NCBI RefSeq assembly: GCF_907164915.1
Contig: NC_061868.1
Span: 28,081,819-28,145,818, forward strand
Direction: 5' to 3'
From: Impatiens glandulifera
Taxonomy: Eukaryota; Streptophyta; Magnoliopsida; Ericales; Balsaminaceae
Length of the DNA stretch: 64,000 nt
Numbering within the stretch: position 1 is the stretch's first letter; every line of letters starts with the position of its first letter. Positions 46,121-57,369 of this stretch are shown piece by piece. Under the pieces are notes generated by a model, which was given only the letters and a program-made list of their open reading frames with translations, was not told where the DNA came from and did not search any database. Both the position numbers and the translations under genes were made by a program.

Positions 46121-47437
46121 GATAATATAGTAGGAATGTGACTTAGGCCTTAGGGTTATTCCTAGATATTCTATATACCAGCCTATCTTAAATCACCTAG
46201 CTAGACACCTTGATTTTACACTCTCACGCCCCTAGACTTCCCATTTGTATCTCCTTCTCTATACCTAAGTAAGAACACCCTAGTGTGTTATGTCATAAGA
46301 TTCTTGCTTCGGGTTCTTAGATCGAGTCGCCTTTAAAGAATAAAAAATATCATTGTTGTGTAAGCTCTTGATTCCCCCTTAGTTACATTTGTCTATTTCA
46401 TTTATTTAACAAAATCATGCTAGCTTTGTCTTTTCCTTCAATTTAATGTTTGCATGATCTTTAATTTTGCATTGAATTAAATTTCTACTTAAAAACATGT
46501 AACATATTTAAAATATGCATGCCATGTACATAACATAAAATAAAACAAGACAAAAAACTCAAACAAAAAATTCAAACCTAAACCAATTGAAAACCAAGAA
46601 TTAGACAAGAACGACATCTATGGTCATTCTCAGTTAAACTTTCCTAACCTTGTTTTGATCGATGAAGTTGTAAGGCTCAATGTGTTTAATAAGGATTTTG
46701 AATTTTTAAGCCCAGAAACATTTGAGATTAATGATGGATGAAAATCTTTTTACCGAGAATGATTTAAAAAGGGACCATCTTGATAAATTTCGTACATTTC
46801 AATTGCAAAAGAATTAAAACTGATTTATTTTTTCACTCATATTCATTACATTGTAAATTAACAAATTAAGTCCAAAAATATATAAATTTAAACATTTTAT
46901 AGAAAACCTCATAAATGGCACAAAAATAAGTTTATACCTTTGTTTATTATGTTCTTGTATTTAATTCGGTCTATGTGATGGTTTTATGTTATATTATTGT
47001 AATGTTATGCAATACTAATGTTTTAATGCAAGAACAATTTGAAAATGGGTAATTTATGGACACCAAATTGATAGAAACTAGGTTGTTTGGTCGTCCGACA
47101 AATAAAACTGAAGAGCAATATACTTTCTCCTATAGCGACGCTCCTCCAAGGCTTCTCGGTTGTTTTTCAAGGCTTCCTGGAGCTTGAAAGCGAAGCTTCT
47201 AATGCTTCTTCTTGATGTGTGTGCATTCGACCTAAAAAACAAGTTAGACCTCACGCCCGACTAACTTTATTGACGTATCCAACCGATGGATCCTACTGTT
47301 GGACGTTAATCTTCACCCAATAGCCCTCTTTTGTTGCTGGCCACGAATCTCGATGCTTCAGATATGTATAATTAGCCCGTTACGACTTGTCGCTTACATC
47401 CGACCAAGGGAGAGACCATGGCTGCAATTCTTGCACT
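46121..47437. other. Noncoding stretch before the copia insertion
   Basis: No gene. If 44205-46120 is a 5' LTR, this is untranslated internal DNA; GGTTCTTAGATCGAGTCGCC at about 46313 resembles sequence near the 3' end of such LTRs, so the repeat may extend further than I can align. Confidence 0.45.
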
Positions 47438-47442
47438 ACTAC

Positions 47443-47688
47443 TGTTGGGTAAACTTGTGCCCAAAATTGTAGGGTGTTTGTTTGTTTTTTATTCCTAAAA
47501 ATAGAGTAGTGCTAGTAGTGGTAGTAGGAAGTTAGGAAGTGCTCACGGTTTTGCATCGTGGGTTTGTAAGTTTTTTTTAGCATGTTTTGTTCTTGTTATA
47601 AATAATAAACCAAAAAAGCTGTTGATTATGCAGCACCAAAAAATACTCTCTCTCTTCGTTTCTTTGGCAAGTTAAGTTTTTCCCTTCA
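47443..47688 (+). repeat. 5' LTR of copia element
   Basis: From TGTTGGGTAAAC to TTCCCTTCA. TATAAATAATAAACC (about 47597-47611) is the likely TATA region. Confidence 0.97.
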
Positions 47689-47690
47689 TT

Positions 47691-47702
47691 TGGTATCAGA
47701 GC
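47691..47702 (+). other. Primer-binding site of copia element
   Basis: TGGTATCAGAGC, 2 nt after the LTR, complementary to initiator-Met tRNA. Confidence 0.93.
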
Positions 47703-47711
47703 GGTTATGGT

Positions 47712-50700
47712 ATGCCTAAGTATCCCCGATTCAACCTAATGTCTATCGTCACCGGAGAAGAAGGTTCTCGTAGCGGCAACGACGAACGGGATACACTACG
47801 GTATGTGTATCCACAACTCACCATGACAAATTACACTTGCTGGAAGATTCGGGTCAAGGCAATGATGGAGGACCAGGAGGTCTGGGAAGCGATCGAGCCG
47901 ACTGCCGGAGTGGCCATTGATGTCAAGAAAGACAAGAAGGCGAAATCGCATCTAATCCAGTGCCTGCCTGAAGATCTTCTAATGCAGGTGGCAAACAAGA
48001 ATACGACGGAGGATATTTGGGACTACCTCAAGACGAGGTTCGTCGGCGCCGATCGCGTTAGGGATGCGCGATTACAGACGTTGAAGAGTGAATTCGACGG
48101 TATGCGTATGAAGGAGGACGAATCTCTGGATCAGTACGCCGGAAAACTGTCGGCTATGATGGTGAAGTATAGTAGCCTCGGTGGTTCTCTTAATGATGCT
48201 GCACTTGTAAAGAAACTGTTTGACACAGTTCCTGAGCGTTTCATTACCGTCATCGCCGGCACTGAACAATTCTACGACCTCTCCACTCTGGTATTTGAGG
48301 ATGCCGTAGGTAGACTCAAGGCGTTCGAGGAGAGAACGCGTCGCCCCATAGCAGGTGCGAGAGGAGACGGGCAACTCCTCTACACTCAGGCGGAGCGGGA
48401 GGCACGCCAGAAGAAAACGGGTAGCGAGGGCTCCGGAAAGGGCAAGATGCCGGAAGCAAGGACTCGTGGAAGAGGGCGTGGTTGTGGCCGTGGCACTAGC
48501 CGAGGGCGTGGCGGGAGCCCTGGTGGGCGTGGAAACTCAACGGGGAAAGAGGTAGCAGGTGGTGGCACACGTGACTACAGTAATATTCAGTGCTTCAATT
48601 GCCGAAACTTTGGCCATTTTGCCAGCCAATGCAAAGAGCCGAAGAAGGGAGAAGAAGCACACCATGCCCGCATTGATATTGTGGAACAAGCACTACTACT
48701 CGCAGTATCGGAAGAGCCGACGTCGATCGAGCAGATGGAAGTAGCGCAGTTGGAGACCGTATCTTTGATGGAAGAGAAGGTCTTCCCCGAACTATACTTA
48801 GCAAGAATAGACACAACCACCGGAGGCACGTGGTACCTTGACAACGGCGCCAGCAACCACATGTCCGGCGATAGAGAAAAATTTCAGGAGTTAGATGAAG
48901 CAGTCACGGGCAAGGTAAGATTCGGTGATGAGTCTACTGTGTAAATTAAGGGAAAAGGATCCATTTTGTTTGAATGTAAAAATGGAGACCAGTGGGCTCT
49001 CAGAGATGTGTATTATATTCCACAGTTATGTAGCAATCTCATCAGTCTTGGACAAATGACCGAGATTGGTTACCGTGTGGTGTTGGACGAAGGCAAGCTA
49101 GAGGTGATTGAAAAACCCACGGGGCAGTTGCTCATGAATGTACTTCGGTCACCAAATAGGTTATACCATATTGAGCTAACAAGGGCAAGTCCGGTTTGCT
49201 TGCTCACTAAGATGGAAGATCCATCATGGTTATGGCATGGTCGTCTCGGCCATGTCAACTTCAAGGCTTTAAAACTTCTAATCGACAAGAACATGGCGGC
49301 AGGAGTGCCACCTATCTCACATCCGGATCAATTATGCCACGGATGCTTGGTGGGAAAGTAGACTCGGGGAACATTCCCGCAAAAGACGTCGCATCGGGCA
49401 GAGGAGCGGCTGGACTTGATTCATGTCGATCTTTGTGGGCCGATTACCCCATCGACGAGCGGGGGTAATAAGTATTTTATGTTACTTGTTGATGATTATT
49501 CAAGATGGATGCACGTGTCTTTTTTGGAGAAGAAGGATCAAGCATGTGTAGAGTTTGTGAAATACAAGGCCTTGGTGGAAAACTGGTGTGGACGACGCAT
49601 CAAAACGTTGCGGTCTGATCGCGGCGGCGAGTTCCTAAGTACAACATTCGCGGAAGTCTGCGATGAAGCAGGGATTCAGAGAAACCTCACGGCGCCCTAC
49701 ACGCCACAACAAAACGGCGTTGTCGAGCGAAAAAACAGGACCGTGGTTGAGATGGCACGATCTATGTTGAAGAGCATGAAGGTTCCGGGTAAGCTTTGGG
49801 GAGAAGCGGTAAGGCATGCGGTTTATTTACTGAACCGTTTGCCAACGAAAGCAATGGGAGAAAGAACTCCATTTGAAGCTTGGACAGGGAAGAAGCCACA
49901 CTTGGGACACTTGCGAGTGTTCGGTTGTTTGGCAAATGCAAGGGTGGCAACTTCACACTTGAAGAAGCTCGAAGACCGGAGTCAACAATTAGTGTATCTC
50001 GGTGTTGAGGATGGGTGAAAAGCACATCGCCTACTCGATCCTCGTCGGGGTAAAGTAATTATAAGTCGTGATGTGAAGTTTGAAGAAAAGGTACCATGGC
50101 AGTGGGATGATGGTGCTGATATATGGGGATCAGCAGAGTTCCATGAAGAATGAGGAGTTGGAGCTGTGTGGAGTATCGAAGGGGAGGTAGAGGCCACAAG
50201 AAGCAGATCAGAAGCAGTAGCAATCGAATCCATGAGTTCAGTACAACAGCAGCAGATACCAACTTCAGGCTCACCCGAACATGGTTTAACCGAATCCATG
50301 AGTCCGGTACAACATCAGCAGATACCAACTTCAGGCTCACCCGAACATGGTTTAACCGAAGCCATGAGTCCGGCTCAACAGCCACTTACTATTGGTTCGG
50401 TTGGGTACGGCTTAAGGAGTACTCCGGTAATGCACGGGTCTCCAAGCGATCAACTCGACGCAGCCATCGATCCGGCTCAACCACAGAGATATCGCAGCCT
50501 CGTTGATATCTACAACACAACAATACCGATTGAAACAGAGGACCTCGAGGAGCTTCTCCTGACTTCGGCAGAGGAACCGTCAAGTTTTGCGGAAGCCGAG
50601 CAAGAGGTATGTTGGCGCAAGGCAATGTTGGAGGAGATGGACTCCATCATTAAGAACAATACTTGGGAGATGGTTGATTCACCAGTAAGACATCGCCCAA

Positions 50701-52133
50701 TTGGTCTCAAGTGGGTTTTTAAGGTAAAGCGAGATGAACGAGGTATGATTGTCAAACACAAGGCACGGTTGGTCGCAAAAGGATATGTTTAGAAACAAGG
50801 TATTGATTTTGAGGAAGTATTTGCGCCTGTTGCTCGTCTCGAATCTGTGCGACTCTTGATTGCAATGGCAGCGCATGAGGGGTGGACTATGCATCACATG
50901 GATGTCAAGTCTGCGTTCCTCAATGGTGAACTAAACGAGGAGGTTTATGTGGTACAACCTCCTGGTTTTGTTGTCATCGGTCAAGAGCACAAAGTGTTGC
51001 GGCTCCGAAAGGCTTTGTATGGACTGCGACAAGCTCCAAGGGCGTGGAACGCCAAGCTAGATGCGAGTCTGGTAACCTTGGGGTTTAGGCGGAGCACGGT
51101 GGAACATGGAATGTACACGAGGGGCTCTGGGACAGGATTGTTGATTGTGGGTGTATACGTCGACGATCTGGTTATCACTGGAGCAGACAAGGCTGCCATT
51201 GACAAGTTCAAAAAGGAAATGAAGAATTTGTTCAGTATGAGTGATCTGGGGCTCTTATCATACTATCTCGGCATTGAAGTGGTTCAGCGGGTGGATGGTA
51301 TCGGTATTAAGCAAGAGGCATATGCAGAAAAGCTGTTGGATCGAAACGGCATGAAGGAATGTAATCCGTGCCACGTTCCGATGCAGGCGCGGCTCAAGTT
51401 ATCCAAGTCCGGTACTACTCCGACCGTCGGTGTCACTGAGTACCGAAGCATTGTTGGCTCCCTTCGGTATTTGGTGCACACTCGGCCCGATCTAGCTTAC
51501 GCCGTTGGTTATGTAAGTAGGTTTATGCAGGAACCGCATGAAGAGCATTTTGCTGCAGTAAAGCACATCCTTCGGTACATCGCAGGGACTCGATCACTTG
51601 GATATTTTTATGGGAGAAAAAATAAGGAAGTTCAGGCTACCCTAACTGGTTTTAGTGATAGTGATATGGCTGGTGATCCAGAAGACAGGAAGAGCACAAC
51701 GAGAGTATTATTCTTTTTCGGTCTTGCCCCAATCACATGGCAGAGTCAAAAGCAGAAAGTGGTGGCTCTTTCATCCTGCGAGGCGGAGTATATTGCAGCC
51801 ACAACAGCAGCATGCCAAGGTGTGTGGTTGTCTCGGTTACTTAGTGATCTCATCGGTAAGAAGCCCAAGGCTGTCACGCTCAACATTGACAACAAGTCTG
51901 CAATCGCTCTTTGCAAGAACCCGGTGTTCCACGATAGGAGCAAACATATCGAGACGAGATATCATTTTATACGGGAGTGCATTGAGGATGGCAAGATAGT
52001 AGTGGAGTACATGGCTACTTATAATCAGCTAGCGGACATTCTGACCAAGGCGCTTGGTCGAGTCAAGTTTCTGGAACTTCGTGAGAAGATTGGCATGGTT
52101 GAGATCAAGGAAGGTCACAAGCTTAAGGGGTGA
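47712..52133 (+). pseudogene. Copia gag-pol polyprotein, one frame with five stop codons
   Basis: The ATG at 47712 follows the primer site by 10 nt; the frame runs 1474 codons to 52133 with no indel. In-frame stops: TAA 48942, TAG 49359, TGA 50016, TGA 50151, TAG 50790. Domains by codon number: UBN2 gag (about 40-200); RG-rich box, then zinc knuckle CFNCRNFGHFASQC (294-307); protease WYLDNGASNHMSG (active Asp about 377); integrase zinc region (His 509 to CHGC 542-545); core with Asp 573, Asp 636 and Glu 672 (DD35E); RT with HMDVKSAFLNGEL and YVDD (1149-1152); RNase H with SDSDMAGDPEDRKS, SCEAEYIA and DNKSAIAL. All catalytic residues remain, but the stops prevent a full product unless read through. 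Confidence 0.96.
50231..50385 (+). repeat. 66-bp in-frame tandem duplication between integrase and RT
   Basis: Units start at 50231, 50297 and 50363, 66 bp (22 residues) apart; MSSVQQQQIPTSGSPEHGL is followed by MSPVQHQQIPTSGSPEHGL and a partial third unit. It lies in the Gln/Ser/Pro-rich linker, so it keeps the frame. Confidence 0.95.
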
Positions 52134-52134
52134 T
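52118..52134 (+). other. Polypurine tract of copia element
   Basis: Purine-rich AAGCTTAAGGGGTGATT immediately before the 3' LTR; it overlaps the end of the pol frame. Confidence 0.75.
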
Positions 52135-52383
52135 TGTTGGGTAAACTTGTGCCCAAAATTGTAGGGTGTTTGTTTGTTTTTTATTCCTAAAAATAGAGTA
52201 GTGCTAGTAGTGGTAGCAGGAAGTTAGGAAGTGCTCACGGTTTTGCATCGTGGGTTTGTAAGTTTTTTTTTAGCATGTTTTGTTCTTGTTATAAATAATA
52301 AACCAAAAAAGTTGTTGATTATGCAGCACCAAAAAATACTCTCTCTCTCTTCGTTTCTTTGGCAAGTTAAGTTTTTCCCTTCA
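52135..52383 (+). repeat. 3' LTR of copia element
   Basis: 249 bp; compared with the 5' LTR: GTAGCAGGA for GTAGTAGGA, one extra T, AAGTTGTTG for AAGCTGTTG, one extra CT. Confidence 0.97.
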
Positions 52384-52388
52384 ACTAC

Positions 52389-52906
52389 ATGCGACCAAGG
52401 AATGTCACCTCATCCAACCGCGATTCTTAGCATGATCTTGACCACAACTAAGAAGTTGTTCTTGTCCCACTAGAAGGTTGTTGACGATGATTGTTAAAGT
52501 CGACGCTACACCTTTGTAGTTTCTTACTCGACTGAGAAAAGACACTATATCCGACAGAGAGGACAAGTTTGGTATTTCTAAGGATGGAAATGAGGCAGTT
52601 CGATGCAGGGAATGCATTTACCATCACCATCCTGTTTTACTTCGGGGATTTGTTTTTACTACAATCTCCACCCCTCTCTGTTTTAGAGAATCCCTACATG
52701 GAACCATTTATACCATATTCTGTACAAAATATATATATGTAATAAAGTTATATAAACACATTTTTTAATTTAATAAATATTAAAATATATTGAAAATTTA
52801 TATTATTATAGAGAAATAAACTTTAAACTCATATAAAATATAATGAATATATAAATATATTGATGATTTTAATATATTTAATGGATTTTTATATAGATCA
52901 GGGAGT
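52389..52906. other. Noncoding stretch after the copia insertion
   Basis: Continuation of the insertion target. The part at 52540-52690 contains AGGCAGTTCGATGCAGGG and CATCCTGTTTTACTTCGG, which look like a dispersed repeat. Then AT-rich DNA. No gene. Confidence 0.5.
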
Positions 52907-54840
52907 GTAGACACCTCATTTTTATACCCCAATATTAAATAAGTTTGCCCGATTTAAGATGATGATCATACTTCATTATTAAACTAGGATAACAAAAATC
53001 AAAAGTAAGTTTAAAAATGGCTTAGAAAGACCCTTGAAGAGCTGTCTAAATGCCAATTTTCAAAAATACTTAGACTTCATATGATTCAAAACCTTCAGAT
53101 TGATGGGTTTGAAAAATTATGAACTTTGAGTATAATATTTCTAATGGAGAAAATGTACAGAATATCTATTTTTAGGCTTGTTCTTAAATCCAAACGTCAC
53201 TTTTTATGAGTCGTAATTTATGAGATCTGATACGTTCAGATTAACTAGTTCGAAAAATTATGAATTTTGAGTATAATATTTCTATTTGCAATTTTCTGCA
53301 GCATGATTTCAAAAGGGAAAAAGTGTCAAAACCGAGTCGAACTAGCCTAATCTGCTCCAAGTCAACGAAAGTCAATGAAGGAATTATTGCGCGTCCAAAG
53401 GCTTTTCAAATGGACGGATGACTTCATTATGACGCTAGACACGCGCTTCATTTAAAAACGCCTAAAATGCTCGTTTTTGGTATTGTTTTGCTAAAGAAAG
53501 ACCATCAAATATTTCCATCTTCAAAATTTCACACAGATCACTATACTCGATGATATTTTATGATCTTAGATGTTTTGGAAATCTTAAATAGTCCTATACA
53601 AGTCTTGTTTGAATCCATATTCTCATAACTTGAGCCAAATGGCCTCAAATTTGAATTTCTAACTACGATTGGAAAGTTAAGACACAACCTGTTTGAATGA
53701 CATCGATCCCAAGTCTCCATTCGACGACTAAGGTGGTATATGCATCCCGATAACATGATGTAGGTGCACCAACTTCAATCCTAGAGTGAATTAAAGTTTG
53801 ATACTACATTGAAAATTCATATATTTTAACTCACTTGAAAATTTGGTATAATTTAGCTACCATTAGAAAGATCTTTGAGTTGAATTTCTATTGATAACAA
53901 GTAGTACTCATGGCTCGACATATAGCCCACACTAGCCTACACTAGGTCACCCATACACTAGCTAGTTCATTTCAAGACCAATGATGTTCCATCGTGAATA
54001 ACATGGACTTACGACCTGTCTCAAACTTCTTGGGAAAAAATATAACATTTATCCAACCTCAAAACATTTTCAATGCATCCTGACTTTGCCTCAATGGTGA
54101 TATGATTCAAAAGTTATAGCCATTTGAAGTCTCATTTTGAATAAGACATCTGAAAATTAAGACAATAAATGTTTGACTTTAAAAATGTATAACTTGGCCT
54201 ACACTTGACCATTTCGCTTGATTAAAGGCTTAATATGTAGCACGACCAATTACATATAAGAAGAAACTTGTCCAAGACTAGGTTGAGTGAAAGAATAGGT
54301 GAGTTAAACTCGTTTACCGAGTTATCAGTTTCATAAATTCCAGAATTCCTAAGTTACCCTTGAACAAGGGTATATAAGGATTATTCCTTCATAACTGAAG
54401 GCATGGTTAGCCATTTTCTAAAATTACCAACACCTTAGAGAGAAAGCCTGACTCGAGAGCTAAGCAACCAAAAGAAAAATAAGACTAGGGTGATTTCGGT
54501 GAGAAATCTTGCTTCTCTGACGAGCTCCACTTCTCCGTTTGTTCTTCCTTCTTCAGTTATTCAGGTAGACTTCTCTACTCCCTACAATGTGTAATATTCC
54601 TTGAAAGTCGATTAGTACATCGACATTGGTCCCATTTACGGTTCATGTAATTCAATTGATTAATTTATGAATTCGTATGTTAAATAATAGTTTGTTTAAA
54701 TTTTTGAATTGTTTGGTAAAATCTAGTTCTTAGAGTCCTATGATAGATTGAGTCTAGTTTAGGAAGAGGTTATGTCATGATTAGCATCGATCCTTAACCT
54801 CTAACTGTCATCGGATTCCTTAAGTTTTGGTTGTCGGAGA
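52907..54840 (+). mobile_element. LTR-like direct repeat, copy 2
   Basis: Starts TGTAGACACCTCATTTTTA, a start I associate with Tat/Ogre-type Ty3 LTRs. From 52957 it is collinear with 44205-46120 in the same orientation, to GGAAGAGGTTATG near 54770. If these are the two LTRs of one element, the internal part is only about 1.8 kb once the copia insertion is removed, so no gag-pol is left. Confidence 0.55.
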
Positions 54841-56460
54841 AGACATTGTTGAGCATTTCTTCAAACGAGCACTAGAACATCTTTAGGGTATAACAATGTC
54901 TTCTCTGAAGCTTATTGTCGCGAGGAATACATCATCAAAGGCCAAGGTGAAGACGCCGCAATGAAGAGAAGAACTGCATACATAAATTGTCAATAAGAAT
55001 CATGATCTCAAAAAACAGTGCACATAGGCCTCTAATGGCCGTATCAAATACCTCAACGAGCTCTCATAACGACGAACTCCATTGTGTAGAAGCAACGACG
55101 AGACCCAACGAAGTCTCTACTCAAAAAGCAGAATCTAGATAAAAAAACAGAGTTGTCTTTGTTCTTCAATATTGGATTCTTAACGTTGTCTTCCAAGATG
55201 TTAGACGATGAATTTCAAAGTGATTTCTAAGCAACCGTAGCGTCGAGATTTAGCGAAGAAAAAAGCGGACAAAAAGGAGACAACAAAGTTCATCAGGCTG
55301 CCTTTTCTAGAATTCTTTCTTTTCTAAATTCTGAAGTCTTGAGGCGCGTTCACTTTGGCTCTTAAGACTTCAACTCTTTTAAAATTACCTTGGAAAATTA
55401 ATTCCGAATTAATTTATTAATTCTGAAATAAATTGGCCTCTGAACTTTTCTACCAAAGTGCAATTGGGACCATGGACTCTTTCAACGTCAAATTTTGACC
55501 ATAAACTTCTAATTTCTAATTATTTTTAATAATTTCGAAATATTTCGACCTTTAGACTATTTGTTTACGTCTAATTTGACCTCCATACTTTATATATGTC
55601 TAATTTTGACTATAAAGTTCCAATTTCAACATTTTTAAATTCCATAAAGGTTTGGTTCTATTTTCATACCAAACAACCTTGTTTTTATCAAATATAGCCT
55701 TTAAATCATTTTAGAATTTTTTAAAAAATTCATGGATGGTCAAAAATATTAGTTTCTACAAGAACAATATTTTCCCCATACATTTTAGGGCATGTTTGTA
55801 AAACGACCTAATTTGAAACGCTCATATCTTGAGCTTTACAACTCAAAAAATTACAAAATTTATACAATGGGTCCACAAAATTATTTTTGACCTCCACAAA
55901 AATTTTCAAAATTTTTGGAGCAAGTTTGGTAAAACACTCATTTTAGTAGTGTCATATTGAGAGTCTTGTAACTCTGAAAAATTCCATACTCGAGTGTAAA
56001 GTGCTCTTACAAATATGGACGACATACATAAAGACTTTCAAAAAAATTCAACATATTTGGAAAAATTCTTAATTTTGAATGTGTTATAAACGGGGCTCCA
56101 ATTTCTTTTTCAATCCTTAATCCACATATTCATATATTCGTGAACTCCTTTCCAATAAGGATTCACAATTTGAACTCCGCAAACAAACTCCCAAACAACA
56201 TGCAAATAAGAGGATTCACATTGATGTTGACATGTGCCCATGGAGGAGTATTTAGAGTTTCATTACGTCGTCTTTTGTCTATGGAAAATCTAACGAGAGT
56301 TTAAAGTTATTTTTGAACTAAGAATATGGTTATTCCTCCACTAAGAATCAAGACACGTTAATGAAAACTTTGAGAATTTTAAACGGCTTAAATATCAAAT
56401 TTTGTCTAAATCATCTTTAATAAGGAATATGAATAATCCCTTAAATTAGACCTAAAGTTA

Positions 56461-56502
<42 letters not shown>

Positions 56503-57369
56503 AAATAACAGCACTCTCTGTGGCATTTGACTCAGTTCTAGACTTCACCGCATTTGTAATATTGCATGGAGCAAAAGCTGAATTTGAAGACCCTTTTGAG
56601 TTGATTTTGATCAAGTTTTTATTTTCTTCATATCCAAATTAATTACACATCAGCTGAAGTCAATTCTACACGTTTTCGCAACAGCCTCCTCCATCATGAA
56701 ATCGTGTTTAAGAACACAGCAGAATGTGGGAGAGGTTTCCTATTGAAACATCAACTCAATCGCCCATGATAACCACAATGAAGCCAAAAGTTTCTTGGAA
56801 TCTCATTGCTAGACAGAAGCCCAAAGTCTTATTTTGATTGCAAAATCTTCCAAAAGTTATTGTTAAGTTAACCCATAAAAGCACATTATGCAAAAATCAA
56901 TGGGTCTTCAAACATACTACTCAAAAATCAGTATATTGAAATAAACTAGCTGAAAACCCGTGTGAATGTGGGTATGTCTGCTAATATGTAACAACACTAT
57001 TTCAAAATAATCTGAATTTTTGTTTATCCTATTTTAGCAAGATTAAAAAAAGGATGAGAATACTTGTTTTTTTGGTATTGTACTTGACAATATAAATATT
57101 AAGACATATAATAGTGCCAAAAATACTTTTGAATATAAACCAAACTAGGTAGAAAACTCATTACTCTATTGGATATAAGAAGGTGCATTTAATTATATGA
57201 CATAATAAGTGCATTTTTTTTAAATATCTAAATTCATGAAAAACAAGAATATTCAGCTGAATTTGGTTAACAGCCAAATGACAATTTGCTGCAAAAGTCA
57301 GCTAGGGGTGCATAGGATTTACACAATTGTCCATTTAGACTATCTTCTTCAAAGTTATAACTGCCTTAA
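54841..57369. other. Noncoding stretch, probably old LTR/UTR DNA
   Basis: No ORF with recognisable content. The part at 55400-56100 repeats phrases such as TTTGACC, AATTTCTAATT and CAAAATTTTTGG, typical of decayed Ty3 LTR DNA. A (TA)n run sits at 56463-56499; the ORF starting at 56460 is that repeat. Confidence 0.5.
56463..56499. repeat. (TA)n microsatellite
   Basis: Uninterrupted TA run of 37 bp. Confidence 0.97.

Larger units (their letters stand above)
47443..52383 (+). mobile_element. Complete young Ty1/copia retrotransposon
   Basis: A 4941-bp element with 246-bp and 249-bp LTRs, flanked by the 5-bp duplication ACTAC (47438-47442 and 52384-52388). It has an initiator-Met PBS, a single gag-pol frame in PR-INT-RT-RH order and a purine tract. 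The LTRs differ by two substitutions and two short indels, pointing to recent insertion. The lineage among short-LTR copia groups is not resolved. Confidence 0.96.

Noticed and set aside
48072..51943. Many minus and off-frame ORFs within the copia gag-pol
   Set aside because: Shadows of the single gag-pol frame, whose domains and catalytic residues are clear.
56460..56642. 60-codon ORF starting in a (TA)n run
   Set aside because: The N-terminus is translated microsatellite; nothing else supports it.
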